The position numbers were made by a program, and so were the translations under genes. From JAEXZL01 sp049943125 (lineage in GTDB: Bacteria; Bacillota; Clostridia; Clostridiales; Clostridiaceae): a stretch of 64,000 nucleotides of DNA. Every line of letters begins with the position of its first letter. Position 1 is the stretch's first letter. The notes below the pieces were generated by a model. That model ran no database searches, had not been told where the DNA came from, and saw only the letters and a list, made by a program, of their open reading frames with translations. Shown here piece after piece: positions 44,079 through 54,026 of the stretch. The stretch lies in the NCBI RefSeq assembly GCF_049943125.1, contig NZ_CP188040.1, positions 558,001 to 622,000 on the forward strand, read 5' to 3'.

Positions 44079-45677
44079 ATGAAAAAATCGACAATTCCTT
44101 TGATAATTACTTTAATATTTTCATTTATATTATACTATTCAATTTCACCAGCACTGAATATTCATTCTGGAGAATTATGGTTCATAATAATATCAACAAT
44201 CATCACCTTTATAATACTTTATGTTTTCTTGCAATTATTATCCTCTTTTAATAAAAAGAATAGAGCTAATAAAAATACTTCAACTGAACTACCAATAAAA
44301 ATCGCCTTTTTTGCTTTAGGTGGTAGTCTTGTAATCCTATTAGTTGGAATTCTTATAGGAATAAAACCTTTCAGAGCTTCTACCTATGCCTCCCTTGCTC
44401 AAGGCAGAATTGAAGATAGGAATTTCTTAAATGATATTAAGGAAGAAGAAATATCAAATATAGCTTTAATGGATACTGCTAGTGCTGAAATTATAGGTAA
44501 TCGTCAGATGGGTTCCTTAAGTGACCTAGTAAGTCAATTTGAGACCTCTGACTATTCAACTATAACTGTAAATAATAAACCCCTTAAGGCTTCAGCCCTC
44601 TCCTATGTAAACTTCTTTCGCTACTTAAGCAATAAAGATATAGGTATACCAGGATACATCCAGGTGAACCCCGTAAGCCAAAAAGCAGAGTACATTAAAT
44701 TTGAAAAGGGATTAAAATATGTTCCCAGCGCCTTTTTCAGTGAGGATTTAAAGAGACATATCCATAGCAAATATCCCACAGCTATTATCGACAGCTATTA
44801 TTTTGAGCTAGACGAGGAAGGAAAGCCTCATTACATTTCTCCCTACTATATTTATAGGGCCGGCCTCTTCGGTGCTAAGGATGTAGGCGGTGCAATCATA
44901 GTGGATCCTATTACTGGAGATATGGAAAAGTACTCTCTGGAGGATATTCCTGCATGGGTAGACAGGGTATATGATGGTGATTTATTAGCAAAGCAATATG
45001 ATTGGTATGGAACCTTAAAAAATGGTTATTGGAATTCTTTATTTGCAAAGAAGGGCTCCGTTGTAACCACTGATGATTATGGTTATAAATCTCTAGAAAA
45101 CGACATATGGGTATTTACCGGTGTAACTTCTGTTTCTTCAGACGAGTCAAATATTGGTTTTGTACTAATGAACAGCCGCACTGGTGCTATTAATTATTAT
45201 GATATCTATGGTGCTGAAGAATACTCAGCTATGAGCGCTGCAGAAGGTCAGGTACAAAACCTTCGCTATAAAGCCTCCTTCCCTTCAATTATAAATGTTG
45301 ATGGAGAGCCTGTTTATATAATGGTGCTTAAGGATTCCGGTGGTCTTACAAAAATGTATGCCATAGTTAACCTGCAGGACTACTCACTTGTTGCTACAGG
45401 AGACACACAACAGGAGGTCCTAGACAATTATAAGAAAAGGCTCGGAGTGAGCTCTGGCGATAAAGATTCTCTAGAACACTCCATAACCATAACTGTTGAC
45501 AGCATAAAGTTCGGAAACATTGACGGTAACACCTATGCCTATTTAATTTCAGGAGAGACAGCCTACAGACTCCTTCTTAAAGAAAATGAAGAGGTTGTAT
45601 TAATTAATCCTGGTGATGAAGTGACATTGCTAACCCAGGATACGGATGTACTTATTAAGCAAGCTATTTTAGATTAA
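44079..45677 (+). CDS. Unknown membrane protein with large extracytoplasmic domain
   Basis: I do not recognise the family of this 532-residue protein. Three hydrophobic segments stand at about residues 5-25, 30-57 and 70-95. The remaining 435 residues should lie outside the cell and show alternating strands and two similar stretches in which a value-like strand is followed by an aspartate-rich turn (AIIVDPITGDMEKY near 270; FVLMNSRTGAINYYD near 365). These resemble PepSY-like or propeller-like units but no catalytic motif is evident. The start follows TTAGGAG. It is a single-gene unit upstream of the ABC exporter pair. Confidence 0.7.
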   Translation: MKKSTIPLIITLIFSFILYYSISPALNIHSGELWFIIISTIITFIILYVFLQLLSSFNKKNRANKNTSTELPIKIAFFALGGSLVILLVGILIGIKPFRASTYASLAQGRIEDRNFLNDIKEEEISNIALMDTASAEIIGNRQMGSLSDLVSQFETSDYSTITVNNKPLKASALSYVNFFRYLSNKDIGIPGYIQVNPVSQKAEYIKFEKGLKYVPSAFFSEDLKRHIHSKYPTAIIDSYYFELDEEGKPHYISPYYIYRAGLFGAKDVGGAIIVDPITGDMEKYSLEDIPAWVDRVYDGDLLAKQYDWYGTLKNGYWNSLFAKKGSVVTTDDYGYKSLENDIWVFTGVTSVSSDESNIGFVLMNSRTGAINYYDIYGAEEYSAMSAAEGQVQNLRYKASFPSIINVDGEPVYIMVLKDSGGLTKMYAIVNLQDYSLVATGDTQQEVLDNYKKRLGVSSGDKDSLEHSITITVDSIKFGNIDGNTYAYLISGETAYRLLLKENEEVVLINPGDEVTLLTQDTDVLIKQAILD

Positions 45678-45789
45678 AGTATTCATATAGCTAATCACTT
45701 AATATTAAAACATCCACAAAGCAACACCTTAAAATTAAACAACTGTATAGTAACCTGTTTTACAGTAATACATTTAAAGCTTATTAAAT

Positions 45790-45830
45790 TTGAGGCTACC
45801 ATTTCATAATGATAGTCTCTTTTATCTTTG
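45790..45830 (+). terminator. Terminator before the ABC exporter genes
   Basis: GAGGCTACCAT (45792-45802) pairs, allowing G-T and one mismatch, with ATGATAGTCTC (45809-45819), then TTTTATCTTT. The rest of 45678-46006 is plain AT-rich DNA apart from the promoter below. Confidence 0.65.
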
Positions 45831-45943
45831 TTAACTAGTTTTCCTCATATTTTAAAAACTACTATATAGTTATAAATAACAACAAATTATTGCTCTATTC
45901 GTTGTATTATTAGCTAATAGTATTTATTCCTTTGTAATGACAT

Positions 45944-45971
45944 TTGTTATATTTACTTAAAGTGATATAAT
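45944..45971 (+). promoter_or_regulatory. Promoter of the ABC exporter operon
   Basis: TTGTTA (45944-45949) and TATAAT (45966-45971) are 16 bases apart, 36 bases before the GTG start. Confidence 0.65.
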
Positions 45972-46006
45972 ATAATAGTTAAAAATCGGCAAAGAAGGTG
46001 AACACT

Positions 46007-47722
46007 GTGAAAAGAATATTTTCCTATCTACGCCCCTATTCCTTAGGGATAGCTCTGGGGCTGAGTATAAAATTTTTTGGTACTATTATGGATTTAGTAC
46101 TTCCTTGGATACTTTCCTATATGATAGACTCTGTTGTTCCATTGCGCAGTGTCCCTAAAATACTCCTCTGGGGCGGTATTATGCTGCTAGCGTCCATAAC
46201 AGCACTGGTAGCTAACATCATAGCAAATAGAATGGCTGCGTCAGTGACAAGAGATACTCTACGAAGGATACGTCACGATCTCTTTGAAAAGATAACTTCC
46301 CTATCAAGCAAGCAAATTGATGAAATTTCCATCCCTTCCTTGGTCAGCCGTCTTACCTCCGATACCTATAACATCCATCAGCTCATAGGTATGATGCAGA
46401 GGATAGGGATTAGAGCACCTATTCTACTCTTAGGAGGAATCATCATCACCCTTACTCTGGATCCCGTGCTTACCTTAGTTTTATTAAGCATCATCCCTTT
46501 TATAACTATTGCTGTGTACATAATATCTAAGAGAGGTATTCCTCTGTATACAAGACTTCAGAAGTCAGTGGATTCCATGGTAAGAGTAGTGAGAGAAAAC
46601 ATAACTGGCATTAGAGTTATAAAAGCTCTATCAAAGACCGATTATGAAAAAGCCCGCTTTCATAAGGCTAATGAAGAAGTGGTAGATAGCGAAAAAAGAG
46701 CCGGCATAAATATGGCTACCTCCAGCCCATTGATGAATCTATTTCTCAATGTAGGCCTTGTACTAGTAATTATCACCGGAGCCTATAGAGTTAATAATGG
46801 TTTATCCACCCCTGGAAAAATAATAGCTTTTCTCTCCTATTTCACGATAATTCTAAATGCTATGCTCATAATTACAAGAATCTTTGTGGTTATGTCTAAA
46901 GGCTTTGCCTCGGGTAATAGAATAACTGAAATATTAGAACTAAAAGAGGATATGAATATAGAAGAAATACCAAAAGTTCAGGAGGACTATCATATCGTTT
47001 TTGATGGTGTATCCTTTTCCTACAATAATAACGAGGACAACCTTACTGACATTAATTTTAAAATTAAAAAAGGAGAAACCCTTGGTATAATCGGACCTAC
47101 AGGAAGCGGTAAAACTACAATCATTCAACTGCTCATGAGATTTTATGATGTAAATAAAGGCTCAATTAGAATAAATGGCAGGGATATAAGAAGCATTCCC
47201 TGGGAAATACTTCACACCATGTTCGGGGTTGTTCTGCAAAATGATATTTTATTCAGAGACACCATAGGAGAAAATATATCCTTTGGAAGAAACCTAACAG
47301 AAGAACAGCTGAAAGATAGCATAAAACATGCTCAGGCAGAGGAATTCATAAGCTCCATAGATGAAGGCTTTAATTATAGGGTAGCCTCAAAGGGTGCTAA
47401 CCTCAGCGGAGGACAAAAACAGAGGCTATTAATAGCTAGAGCCCTGGCAAATTCACCAGAAATATTAATTCTTGATGATTCCTCCAGTGCCTTGGATTAC
47501 AAAACCGATGCTTCCTTAAGAGCTAGTCTTAGAGACAATTTTAAGGAAACTACCTCTATTATAATAGCCCAAAGAGTAAGCTCAATTATGCATGCAGACC
47601 ATATTATCGTTCTGGAGGATGGAAATATCCTTGCTTCAGGAACGCATGAGGAGCTTATGTCCTCTAGTGACATCTATAAAGAAATAAGCCGTATGCAGCT
47701 GGGAGGTGAAATAAATGGCTAA
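46007..47722 (+). CDS. Heterodimeric ABC exporter, subunit with degenerate ATPase
   Basis: The start is the GTG at 46007, six bases after AAGGTG; an in-frame GTG at 45998 overlaps that site. The 571-residue half-transporter has six membrane helices (to about 320) and an ATPase domain with Walker A GPTGSGKTT, an intact LSGGQKQR signature, but ILILDDSSSALD in Walker B (Asp where catalytic Glu is expected) and AQRVSSI where the H-loop His is expected. Such losses mark the non-catalytic half of BmrCD/TM287-288-type exporters. Its partner follows with an eight-base overlap. Substrate unknown (drugs, lipids or peptides). Confidence 0.92.
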   Translation: MKRIFSYLRPYSLGIALGLSIKFFGTIMDLVLPWILSYMIDSVVPLRSVPKILLWGGIMLLASITALVANIIANRMAASVTRDTLRRIRHDLFEKITSLSSKQIDEISIPSLVSRLTSDTYNIHQLIGMMQRIGIRAPILLLGGIIITLTLDPVLTLVLLSIIPFITIAVYIISKRGIPLYTRLQKSVDSMVRVVRENITGIRVIKALSKTDYEKARFHKANEEVVDSEKRAGINMATSSPLMNLFLNVGLVLVIITGAYRVNNGLSTPGKIIAFLSYFTIILNAMLIITRIFVVMSKGFASGNRITEILELKEDMNIEEIPKVQEDYHIVFDGVSFSYNNNEDNLTDINFKIKKGETLGIIGPTGSGKTTIIQLLMRFYDVNKGSIRINGRDIRSIPWEILHTMFGVVLQNDILFRDTIGENISFGRNLTEEQLKDSIKHAQAEEFISSIDEGFNYRVASKGANLSGGQKQRLLIARALANSPEILILDDSSSALDYKTDASLRASLRDNFKETTSIIIAQRVSSIMHADHIIVLEDGNILASGTHEELMSSSDIYKEISRMQLGGEING

Positions 47723-49490
47723 ATTACATTCACAAACCTCTGGAGTGCAGGAACCCGTAAAAATAAACAAAAAGAAAATACTATTTAGACTGTGGAACTA
47801 CCTTTATGAGTACAAGCTTCTGCTTTTTACGGCGGTATTCTTAACCATAATAAGTAATCTACTTGCCCTTGTGAGCCCCAGGCTTTCTGGACTGGCAGTG
47901 GATGCTATGGTCTTAGGAGAAGGAAAGGTTGATTTTGAAAGAGTGTTTTATTACTCAGCACTAATGATAGCCTTTTATCTACTATCCTCAATTCTCTCCT
48001 ATGTTTTGGCCAGGTTAATGATTAGTCTTACCCAGAAGGTAGTATATCGCATGCGACAGGAGGTATTTCAGAAGCTTTTAGATTTGCCCGTTGGTTTTTT
48101 TGATCAAAACCAAACCGGTGATATCATCAGCAGAATTTCCTATGATATAGATGTTCTCAATACCTCACTATCTTCAGATTTAATACAGATTGCTACCAGC
48201 CTTATTACAGTTATAGGCTCCTTTATAATGATGATAACCATATCCTCACAGCTGGTTATAGTGTTTCTTTTTACAATCCCTATTTCAATTATTTTCACCA
48301 GCTATATGAGCCGTAAGGTACGCCCACTCTTTCGCCGACGCTCCAGAAAGCTTGGAGAACTAAATGGCTATGTGGAAGAAAATGTTTCTGGTCAAAAAAC
48401 AATCAAAGCCTACCATCAGGAGAAAACCATGATAAACCGCTTTGATAGCTTTAACGAGGCTGCAGTACAGGCTTATTATCAATCAGATTATTATGGTACC
48501 ATGGTAGGTCCTTCTGTAAATCTGATAAATAACTTATCTCTTTCCCTAGTGAGCGTTCTGGGAGCCCTGTTATATCTCTGGAATAGCATTACCATAGGAG
48601 ATTTATCCGCCTTTGTACTCTATTCTCGAAAATTCTCAGGTCCCATTAACGAGATTGCCAATATAATCAGTGAGCTTCAATCCTCCATGGCCGCTGCTGA
48701 AAGAATCTTCCGGTTATTAGATGAGGAATCAGAACCCATGGACCTTCCAGGCGCGGAGGATATTACAGATGTAGAAGGAAAGATTGATCTCGATCATGTT
48801 GATTTTGGCTATACCCCAGAAAAAATCATCATTAAGGACTTAAATATAAAAGCCGATCCTGGAAAGCTTGTTGCTATAGTTGGTCCTACTGGTGCTGGAA
48901 AAACTACCATAATTAACCTTTTAATGCGCTTTTATGATCCTAATAATGGCGAAATAAGAGTAGATGATACCCCTATAATGAATATCACCAGAAAAAGCTT
49001 AAGGAGAGCCTACACTATGGTTCTACAGGATACCTGGCTATTTAACGGTACTATATTTGAAAACATAGCCTATGGCAAACAGAATGCCACCATGGAGGAG
49101 GTAGTTGAGGCAGCAAAAATTCATTCCTTCATAACTAGGCTTCCTCAGGGATACAACACTCTCCTCAATGAAGATGGAGTAAATATATCCAAAGGTCAAA
49201 AACAGCTATTAACCATAGCTAGAGCCATGCTTATCGAATCAAATATGCTCATATTAGATGAGGCTACCTCCAATGTAGATACCAGAACAGAAATGCAAAT
49301 TCAGGCAGCCATGTATAAGCTAATGCAAGGCAAAACCTGTTTTGTCATAGCACACAGACTTTCAACAATCCAACATGCTGATATCATATTGGTAGTTAAG
49401 GATGGTAATGTTATCGAACAAGGAAAGCATCAAGAACTACTAGACAAAGAAGGCTTCTACTACAAGCTATACAACTCACAATTCCAATAA
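47715..49490 (+). CDS. Heterodimeric ABC exporter, catalytic subunit
   Basis: The 591-residue half-transporter has six membrane helices and an ATPase with Walker A GPTGAGKTT, Walker B MLILDEATSNVD (catalytic Glu present) and H-loop VIAHRLSTI, but a degenerate signature (ISKGQKQ in place of LSGGQ). This complements the first subunit exactly: the degenerate nucleotide site pairs the first subunit's altered Walker B with this altered signature, while the other site is fully competent. GGAGGTG lies in the end of the upstream gene. No regulator gene adjoins the pair. Confidence 0.93.
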   Translation: MAKLHSQTSGVQEPVKINKKKILFRLWNYLYEYKLLLFTAVFLTIISNLLALVSPRLSGLAVDAMVLGEGKVDFERVFYYSALMIAFYLLSSILSYVLARLMISLTQKVVYRMRQEVFQKLLDLPVGFFDQNQTGDIISRISYDIDVLNTSLSSDLIQIATSLITVIGSFIMMITISSQLVIVFLFTIPISIIFTSYMSRKVRPLFRRRSRKLGELNGYVEENVSGQKTIKAYHQEKTMINRFDSFNEAAVQAYYQSDYYGTMVGPSVNLINNLSLSLVSVLGALLYLWNSITIGDLSAFVLYSRKFSGPINEIANIISELQSSMAAAERIFRLLDEESEPMDLPGAEDITDVEGKIDLDHVDFGYTPEKIIIKDLNIKADPGKLVAIVGPTGAGKTTIINLLMRFYDPNNGEIRVDDTPIMNITRKSLRRAYTMVLQDTWLFNGTIFENIAYGKQNATMEEVVEAAKIHSFITRLPQGYNTLLNEDGVNISKGQKQLLTIARAMLIESNMLILDEATSNVDTRTEMQIQAAMYKLMQGKTCFVIAHRLSTIQHADIILVVKDGNVIEQGKHQELLDKEGFYYKLYNSQFQ

Positions 49491-49688
49491 CCTTGTCCAT
49501 GCGAACACTTTCTCACTTCTATGGTGCCATCCACCTGACTTAATTATGTATAATACTTCAGAAATCGCACTATACTAACATAGAAGTATATTAGTAGGCA
49601 CAAATATTTTAAAACAATAATAATTTTGTTATAATATATAACTAAGAAGCTTATACTATGTAGCAATTTATAATTCGGAGGATATGAG

Positions 49689-50693
49689 ATGGATAATTCT
49701 AATTCTAATAGACGTAGAAAAAGAAAGCTTAAGAAGAAAAATAAGCTCAAGAGATTTCTTTTATTATTGTTTTTTATTATTGTTTTCGTTATTGGCTTTG
49801 GGGCTATATATGTCTATAATATTTTAGGAAATATAAACAATGAAAGCTTATCACAGTCTAATGAGGATCTAGGAATAAGTTCTGATTTTCATGGAGAAAA
49901 GGGTATAACAAACATCCTGCTCTTAGGTATTGATAGCAGAAGTGATGATTATACAGGACGTTCTGATGCTATGCTTATACTCACCGTTGATAGGAAGCAT
50001 GATAAGCTGAAGCTAACCTCTCTAATGAGGGATTCCTATGTGGATATTGAAGGTCATGGCAGTGATAAGCTCACCCACGCCTATGCCTTTGGAGGAGCTC
50101 CCTTAGCTGTAAAAACTGTAAATCAAAATTTCAATCTTGATATAAAGGATTATGTAGTTGTTGACTTTGCTGGACTTGAGGCAATGATTGATGCAATAGG
50201 AGGCATAACTCTTACCATTACTGATGAGGAGCTACCTTCACTGAACAACAGCATTAAAGAGCAGTCTAAGCTAAGAGGGGTGGAGCCTAAATATATCAAT
50301 TCCCCAGGAACCTATGAGGTTAATGGTATTCAAGGGGTAGCCTATGCTCGTATAAGAAAAGCCACTGGTGGAGACTTTAAAAGAACAGAAAGACAAAGAA
50401 TAGTGCTGGAGGCCATGTTTCAAAAGGTAAAAAGCTCGGGAATACTGAAGCTGCCTTCTATGGTAAATGAGCTATTACCTCATGTAAGAACCAGCTTAAG
50501 CACTAGCTCCATCATTAAGCTAGGAAGCAGTGCTCTTATATCTGATATAGGAAATATTGAGCAGCAGCGCTTCCCATTAGATGACTATTCTTGGGGAGGC
50601 TATATAGGAAGTGGTTGGTATCTTCAATTTAACAAAGCCATCACACAGGAGCAGATTTATAATTATATATATAAAGATATAGCACCAGAATAA
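49689..50693 (+). CDS. LytR-CpsA-Psr (LCP) family glycopolymer ligase
   Basis: The 334-residue protein has a very basic cytoplasmic N-terminus (RRRKRKLKKKNKLKR), one membrane helix (about 24-45) and an extracellular LCP domain: NILLLGIDSRSDDYTGRSDAMLI (about 74-96), LTSLMRDSYVDI, DKLTHAYAFGG and VAYARIRKATGGDFKRTERQR (about 218-238) with the conserved arginines that hold the polyprenyl phosphate. LCP enzymes attach teichoic acids or capsule to peptidoglycan. An extended -10 (TGTTATAAT, about 49628) precedes it; GGAGG ribosome site; single gene. Confidence 0.93.
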   Translation: MDNSNSNRRRKRKLKKKNKLKRFLLLLFFIIVFVIGFGAIYVYNILGNINNESLSQSNEDLGISSDFHGEKGITNILLLGIDSRSDDYTGRSDAMLILTVDRKHDKLKLTSLMRDSYVDIEGHGSDKLTHAYAFGGAPLAVKTVNQNFNLDIKDYVVVDFAGLEAMIDAIGGITLTITDEELPSLNNSIKEQSKLRGVEPKYINSPGTYEVNGIQGVAYARIRKATGGDFKRTERQRIVLEAMFQKVKSSGILKLPSMVNELLPHVRTSLSTSSIIKLGSSALISDIGNIEQQRFPLDDYSWGGYIGSGWYLQFNKAITQEQIYNYIYKDIAPE

Positions 50694-50728
50694 CAAAGAG
50701 CAGGGTAAATCTCCCTGCTCTTTGTTTA
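50692..50728. terminator. Bidirectional terminator after the LCP gene
   Basis: CAAAGAGCAGGG (50694-50705) pairs perfectly with CCCTGCTCTTTG (50713-50724), flanked by an A- and a T-rich tail. Confidence 0.9.
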
Positions 50729-50729
50729 T

Positions 50730-51281
50730 TTATTTGTCATATTGTATAGCGGACCTTATCTCTTCTGCTTTTTCTGGGCTTACCAAAAGCCTCACTAGCT
50801 CCAATCCCAGGTCAAGGGCATAGCCTAAGCCTCTACCGGTGGAAATGGTTCCATGGGTTATTACACCCTTTTTAGTGTAGATAGCTCCTCCTAGCTTTCC
50901 TTCAACACTAGGATGACTGGTTGCCTCTACCTCATCAAGTATCCCTAAGCCTCCTAATACACTAGGAGCGGCACATATAGCTGCAAGCCTCTTATTTTCC
51001 TTATGAAATTTCAGCAAAAGCTCCTGCAGCCCATTATGTTCCATTAGTCTTTGAGTTCCTGGCATTCCTCCTGGAAGAAACAAAACCTCCGTCTTGGAAA
51101 AATCCCCATTATCAAAAACAACATCTGCTTTTATGGTTATATCATGAGAGCCTGTTACCTCCAGCTTATCTGTCATGGAAACAAGAAGAACCTCTACCTC
51201 TGCCCGTCTTAATATATCTACCACCGCAAGGCACTCTACTTCCTCCATACCATCAGCCATAAATGCAGCTACCTGAGTCAT
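50730..51281 (-). CDS. DJ-1/PfpI family protein
   Basis: The 183-residue protein shows the DJ-1 pattern: MADGMEEVECLAVVDILRRAEVEV with the conserved Glu near residue 14, FLPGGMPGTQRL and the nucleophile elbow AICAAPSVL with Cys103. The length is standard for the YajL/DJ-1 branch, linked to oxidative and glyoxal stress. The gene follows the LTA-synthase-like gene by 28 bases on the same strand and may be co-transcribed. AAAGGAGGG ribosome site. Confidence 0.93.
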   Translation of the reverse strand: MTQVAAFMADGMEEVECLAVVDILRRAEVEVLLVSMTDKLEVTGSHDITIKADVVFDNGDFSKTEVLFLPGGMPGTQRLMEHNGLQELLLKFHKENKRLAAICAAPSVLGGLGILDEVEATSHPSVEGKLGGAIYTKKGVITHGTISTGRGLGYALDLGLELVRLLVSPEKAEEIRSAIQYDK

Positions 51282-51309
51282 AATAATCCCTCCTTTAATT
51301 AATTATTTT

Positions 51310-53778
51310 TTACTCTTCAAGAATATATCTATTACCAAAGAGTATATCATATTGAATAAGCTTATAGTTTTTTAATATTTCACTATCCTCTTTAATATCT
51401 TTTTTATTCTTAGGGCTGAGCACAGGATATTCCTCTATTAGCTCAGGATATATAGAAAAATACAAAGGCATTTCTACTTTTGCCTCCTTCAGTATATCGT
51501 AAGCTAGATAAAAGGCTGAAACAGGTTTATCAAAGGTATTAAGCTCCTTATAACTAGACCATTTAGCTAGCTGAGTGTTAAATAGCTTTAACTCTTCAGT
51601 GTTTTCCGCTGTAATCCCCTTTTCCAAATAACCTGTCTTATAATAAATCTCATATATGTCTTTGGGATAGCCAAGCCTAGGAAGATGATCCCCAAAATAA
51701 TATACTATTGTGGGCTTACCTGACTTTTCGATACCCTCTATTAATTTTCCATAAGCCCTGTCGGCATCATATACTCCTTGGGCAAAGGACTCTAAAATTT
51801 CCTTATCCATTTCATCTAGAAGAGTAGACTGAACTTTTACATCAGTGCCCTCCTGATACTTTTCATAGTAGGAATCATGATTTTGAATAGTTACTGCAAA
51901 GATGAATTGAGGCTCCTCACTGCTCTTTAGCTCACTTAGAATCTTATCTGTTAAAGCATTATCCGATACCTGATTTCCTTTCCTTTCAGCATCTTTAAAG
52001 CCCTTAATATCTATAAATTCATCAAAGCCCATATATAAATAAGCATTATCACGATTATAAAAATCTTCTGTATTAGGGTGGATTGCCGTGGTCTTATAGC
52101 CATTTTCTTTAAATATCTCTGCAATGCTGTGGGTAGCCCTATTTACATATATATTATAAGCTATAATACCCTCTGCCATATCGTAGGTAGAGAGCCCTGT
52201 AAGAGCCTCAAATTCACTATTGGCAGTCCCCCCTCCAAAGACAGGAACTATAATTTCTCCCGCTATATTTTTCCTGAAATTTTCTGTCAAATCCTCTGAG
52301 TATTCTACCCCCTGAAGCACTCCTGGATCCCAGAAGGTTTCAGACATAATAACCACTACATTGGGTTTCTCCTCTTCCTCTTCGTAAAAATCCTCTTCTT
52401 TAGCCTTAAGCTCCAGAAGCTTGTTCTTGACTTCCTTTATAGTCTCAGATTCATAATTCTCAGGCTTTCTGCTTATGTAAGAATCCATATCTGTAAAGTA
52501 ATAATAGTTTTGAGCGAAGAACCCATTGCTTATGAGCTCCTCCTTACTTACTCTCAAGGATTCAGATATACCTGCCGACCTTGCCACTTCTTCTTTTTCT
52601 AAAGCACTGACCATGCCTATGAGAAATACTAAAGCAAATGGGATAAGTACCAGAGATGGAGAAATCTTAAATCTTCTCTTTATAGAATGTCTTTTTTTAA
52701 ATATAAGAGCCCCTATAACCCCAACAGCTATTATAAGTCCTATAACCATAGGTAAGTTTATGTATTGAGGCGAAACAATTAAAGCATCCTCAAGCATGTA
52801 TATATCCCATGGATAAAAGGGCTGACTTAAAAATATCAATTTAATTATATTAGCAATAAAAAGAATTCCTGATATTATACCTACCAGAGTTATTCCCCAA
52901 GTAATTCCCAAAAAGGAACTAGCAACAAAATAAATAGAATAAATAAACATAAAATTAAAAATAACATAAGGATGTGTGATGCTTTCTTTAACTTCTATCA
53001 AATTCCCCTTAAGAATCAATTCGCTTAATAAAACTAATAGAAAGATAAAGGTGCATCTCTTAAAAAAATCATAGGATTCATTAATTATCCTGCTAATACT
53101 TACCCTTTTCGAAGAACATAGCAGTAGAGAAATATTTATGACTAAAAAATTTACAAGAAATATGGCTAGTGACATATACACTGCCGTTTCTCCCAAATCC
53201 ATCTGAGAGTTTAAGGTTAAAAGAGCAACCAGCTCCTCCATTTCTCCAATGAAGCCTATAAGCCTAAGCAACATAAAAATAGAAATAACAATGTTTAGAC
53301 ATAGGAGAATTGTCTCCCTTATCCCCTTCCTCTCAGCCACTCCTTCAGAGCTTATAACTCCTGCCAAATACACAGGATAAAGAGCAATAAAATGTAAAGG
53401 TAGCGGAAGCTTATAAATCGCCCCAAGAAAAACCATGCTAAAGCTTATGGTTACACTAAATAAAAAAGCCTTATTAATCCTTAAGATCCAAGGAGTTACA
53501 TAGCTCCATAAAATCAAAGCAAGGCATATTATATTGAATAAAAATATCTTTTCACTGAAAGTAATAATAAATATTACTACATTTACTATTAGAAATAACG
53601 AGCTTATCTTTCTGTTAAAGGAGATACCTTTTCTACCAGCAAAAAATAAAGCAATTGAAATAAGTATTATATTAAGTATCTCTGCTCTTGAGCCTATTAA
53701 ATCTAAAATAAAAGCTATTAATAAGAGCAGATAAACTAAACTCTCATTATTCCGCTTATATCTATAATCTTTAATCAT
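51310..53778 (-). CDS. Large LTA-synthase-like membrane sulfatase (phosphoglycerol transferase)
   Basis: The 822-residue protein has an unusually long membrane part of about 450 residues with ten or more hydrophobic segments, where classical LtaS has five. Residues about 465-740 form a sulfatase-fold domain: VVIMSETFWDPG with the nucleophile Thr481, SEFEALTGLS, YFGDHLPRLG near residue 690 with metal-binding Asp and His. Such enzymes move phosphoglycerol from phosphatidylglycerol to lipoteichoic acid or other glycans on the outer face. The W in the ETFWD motif replaces the usual S. Neighbouring LCP, acyltransferase and phosphoglucomutase genes suit an envelope role. Confidence 0.87.
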   Translation of the reverse strand: MIKDYRYKRNNESLVYLLLLIAFILDLIGSRAEILNIILISIALFFAGRKGISFNRKISSLFLIVNVVIFIITFSEKIFLFNIICLALILWSYVTPWILRINKAFLFSVTISFSMVFLGAIYKLPLPLHFIALYPVYLAGVISSEGVAERKGIRETILLCLNIVISIFMLLRLIGFIGEMEELVALLTLNSQMDLGETAVYMSLAIFLVNFLVINISLLLCSSKRVSISRIINESYDFFKRCTFIFLLVLLSELILKGNLIEVKESITHPYVIFNFMFIYSIYFVASSFLGITWGITLVGIISGILFIANIIKLIFLSQPFYPWDIYMLEDALIVSPQYINLPMVIGLIIAVGVIGALIFKKRHSIKRRFKISPSLVLIPFALVFLIGMVSALEKEEVARSAGISESLRVSKEELISNGFFAQNYYYFTDMDSYISRKPENYESETIKEVKNKLLELKAKEEDFYEEEEEKPNVVVIMSETFWDPGVLQGVEYSEDLTENFRKNIAGEIIVPVFGGGTANSEFEALTGLSTYDMAEGIIAYNIYVNRATHSIAEIFKENGYKTTAIHPNTEDFYNRDNAYLYMGFDEFIDIKGFKDAERKGNQVSDNALTDKILSELKSSEEPQFIFAVTIQNHDSYYEKYQEGTDVKVQSTLLDEMDKEILESFAQGVYDADRAYGKLIEGIEKSGKPTIVYYFGDHLPRLGYPKDIYEIYYKTGYLEKGITAENTEELKLFNTQLAKWSSYKELNTFDKPVSAFYLAYDILKEAKVEMPLYFSIYPELIEEYPVLSPKNKKDIKEDSEILKNYKLIQYDILFGNRYILEE

Positions 53779-53971
53779 ATATATTCCTCATATTTTCTTA
53801 TTTTTCCTTCACTAAGTATTATATAATAATACCAAAAAAATACTTATATAATATTACAATGTTTTTACGAATATTTAAACTTCTTAATTTAAAGCTATTA
53901 TTTTCTTTGAGCTTTACATCAATCCTTATGATATCGAAAACTAATTTGAAAGTAATTTTAGTCACTATAAT

Positions 53972-54006
53972 AAAAAGCACCCATAAGGTTAGCCTTTGGG
54001 TGCTAT
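53972..54006 (-). terminator. Terminator of the acyltransferase gene
   Basis: AGCACCCA-t-AAGG pairs with CCTT-TGGGTGCT over a TTAG loop (53976-54004); T-run follows on the minus strand. Confidence 0.88.
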
Positions 54007-54026
54007 ATAATAATTATCACATTTCT

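Noticed and set aside
52526..52768. Several 60-110-codon frames antiparallel to real genes (for example here, 7248-7445, 23712-24233 and 55580-55900).
   Set aside because: They mirror well-supported coding sequences, have no ribosome sites and encode no recognisable domain.
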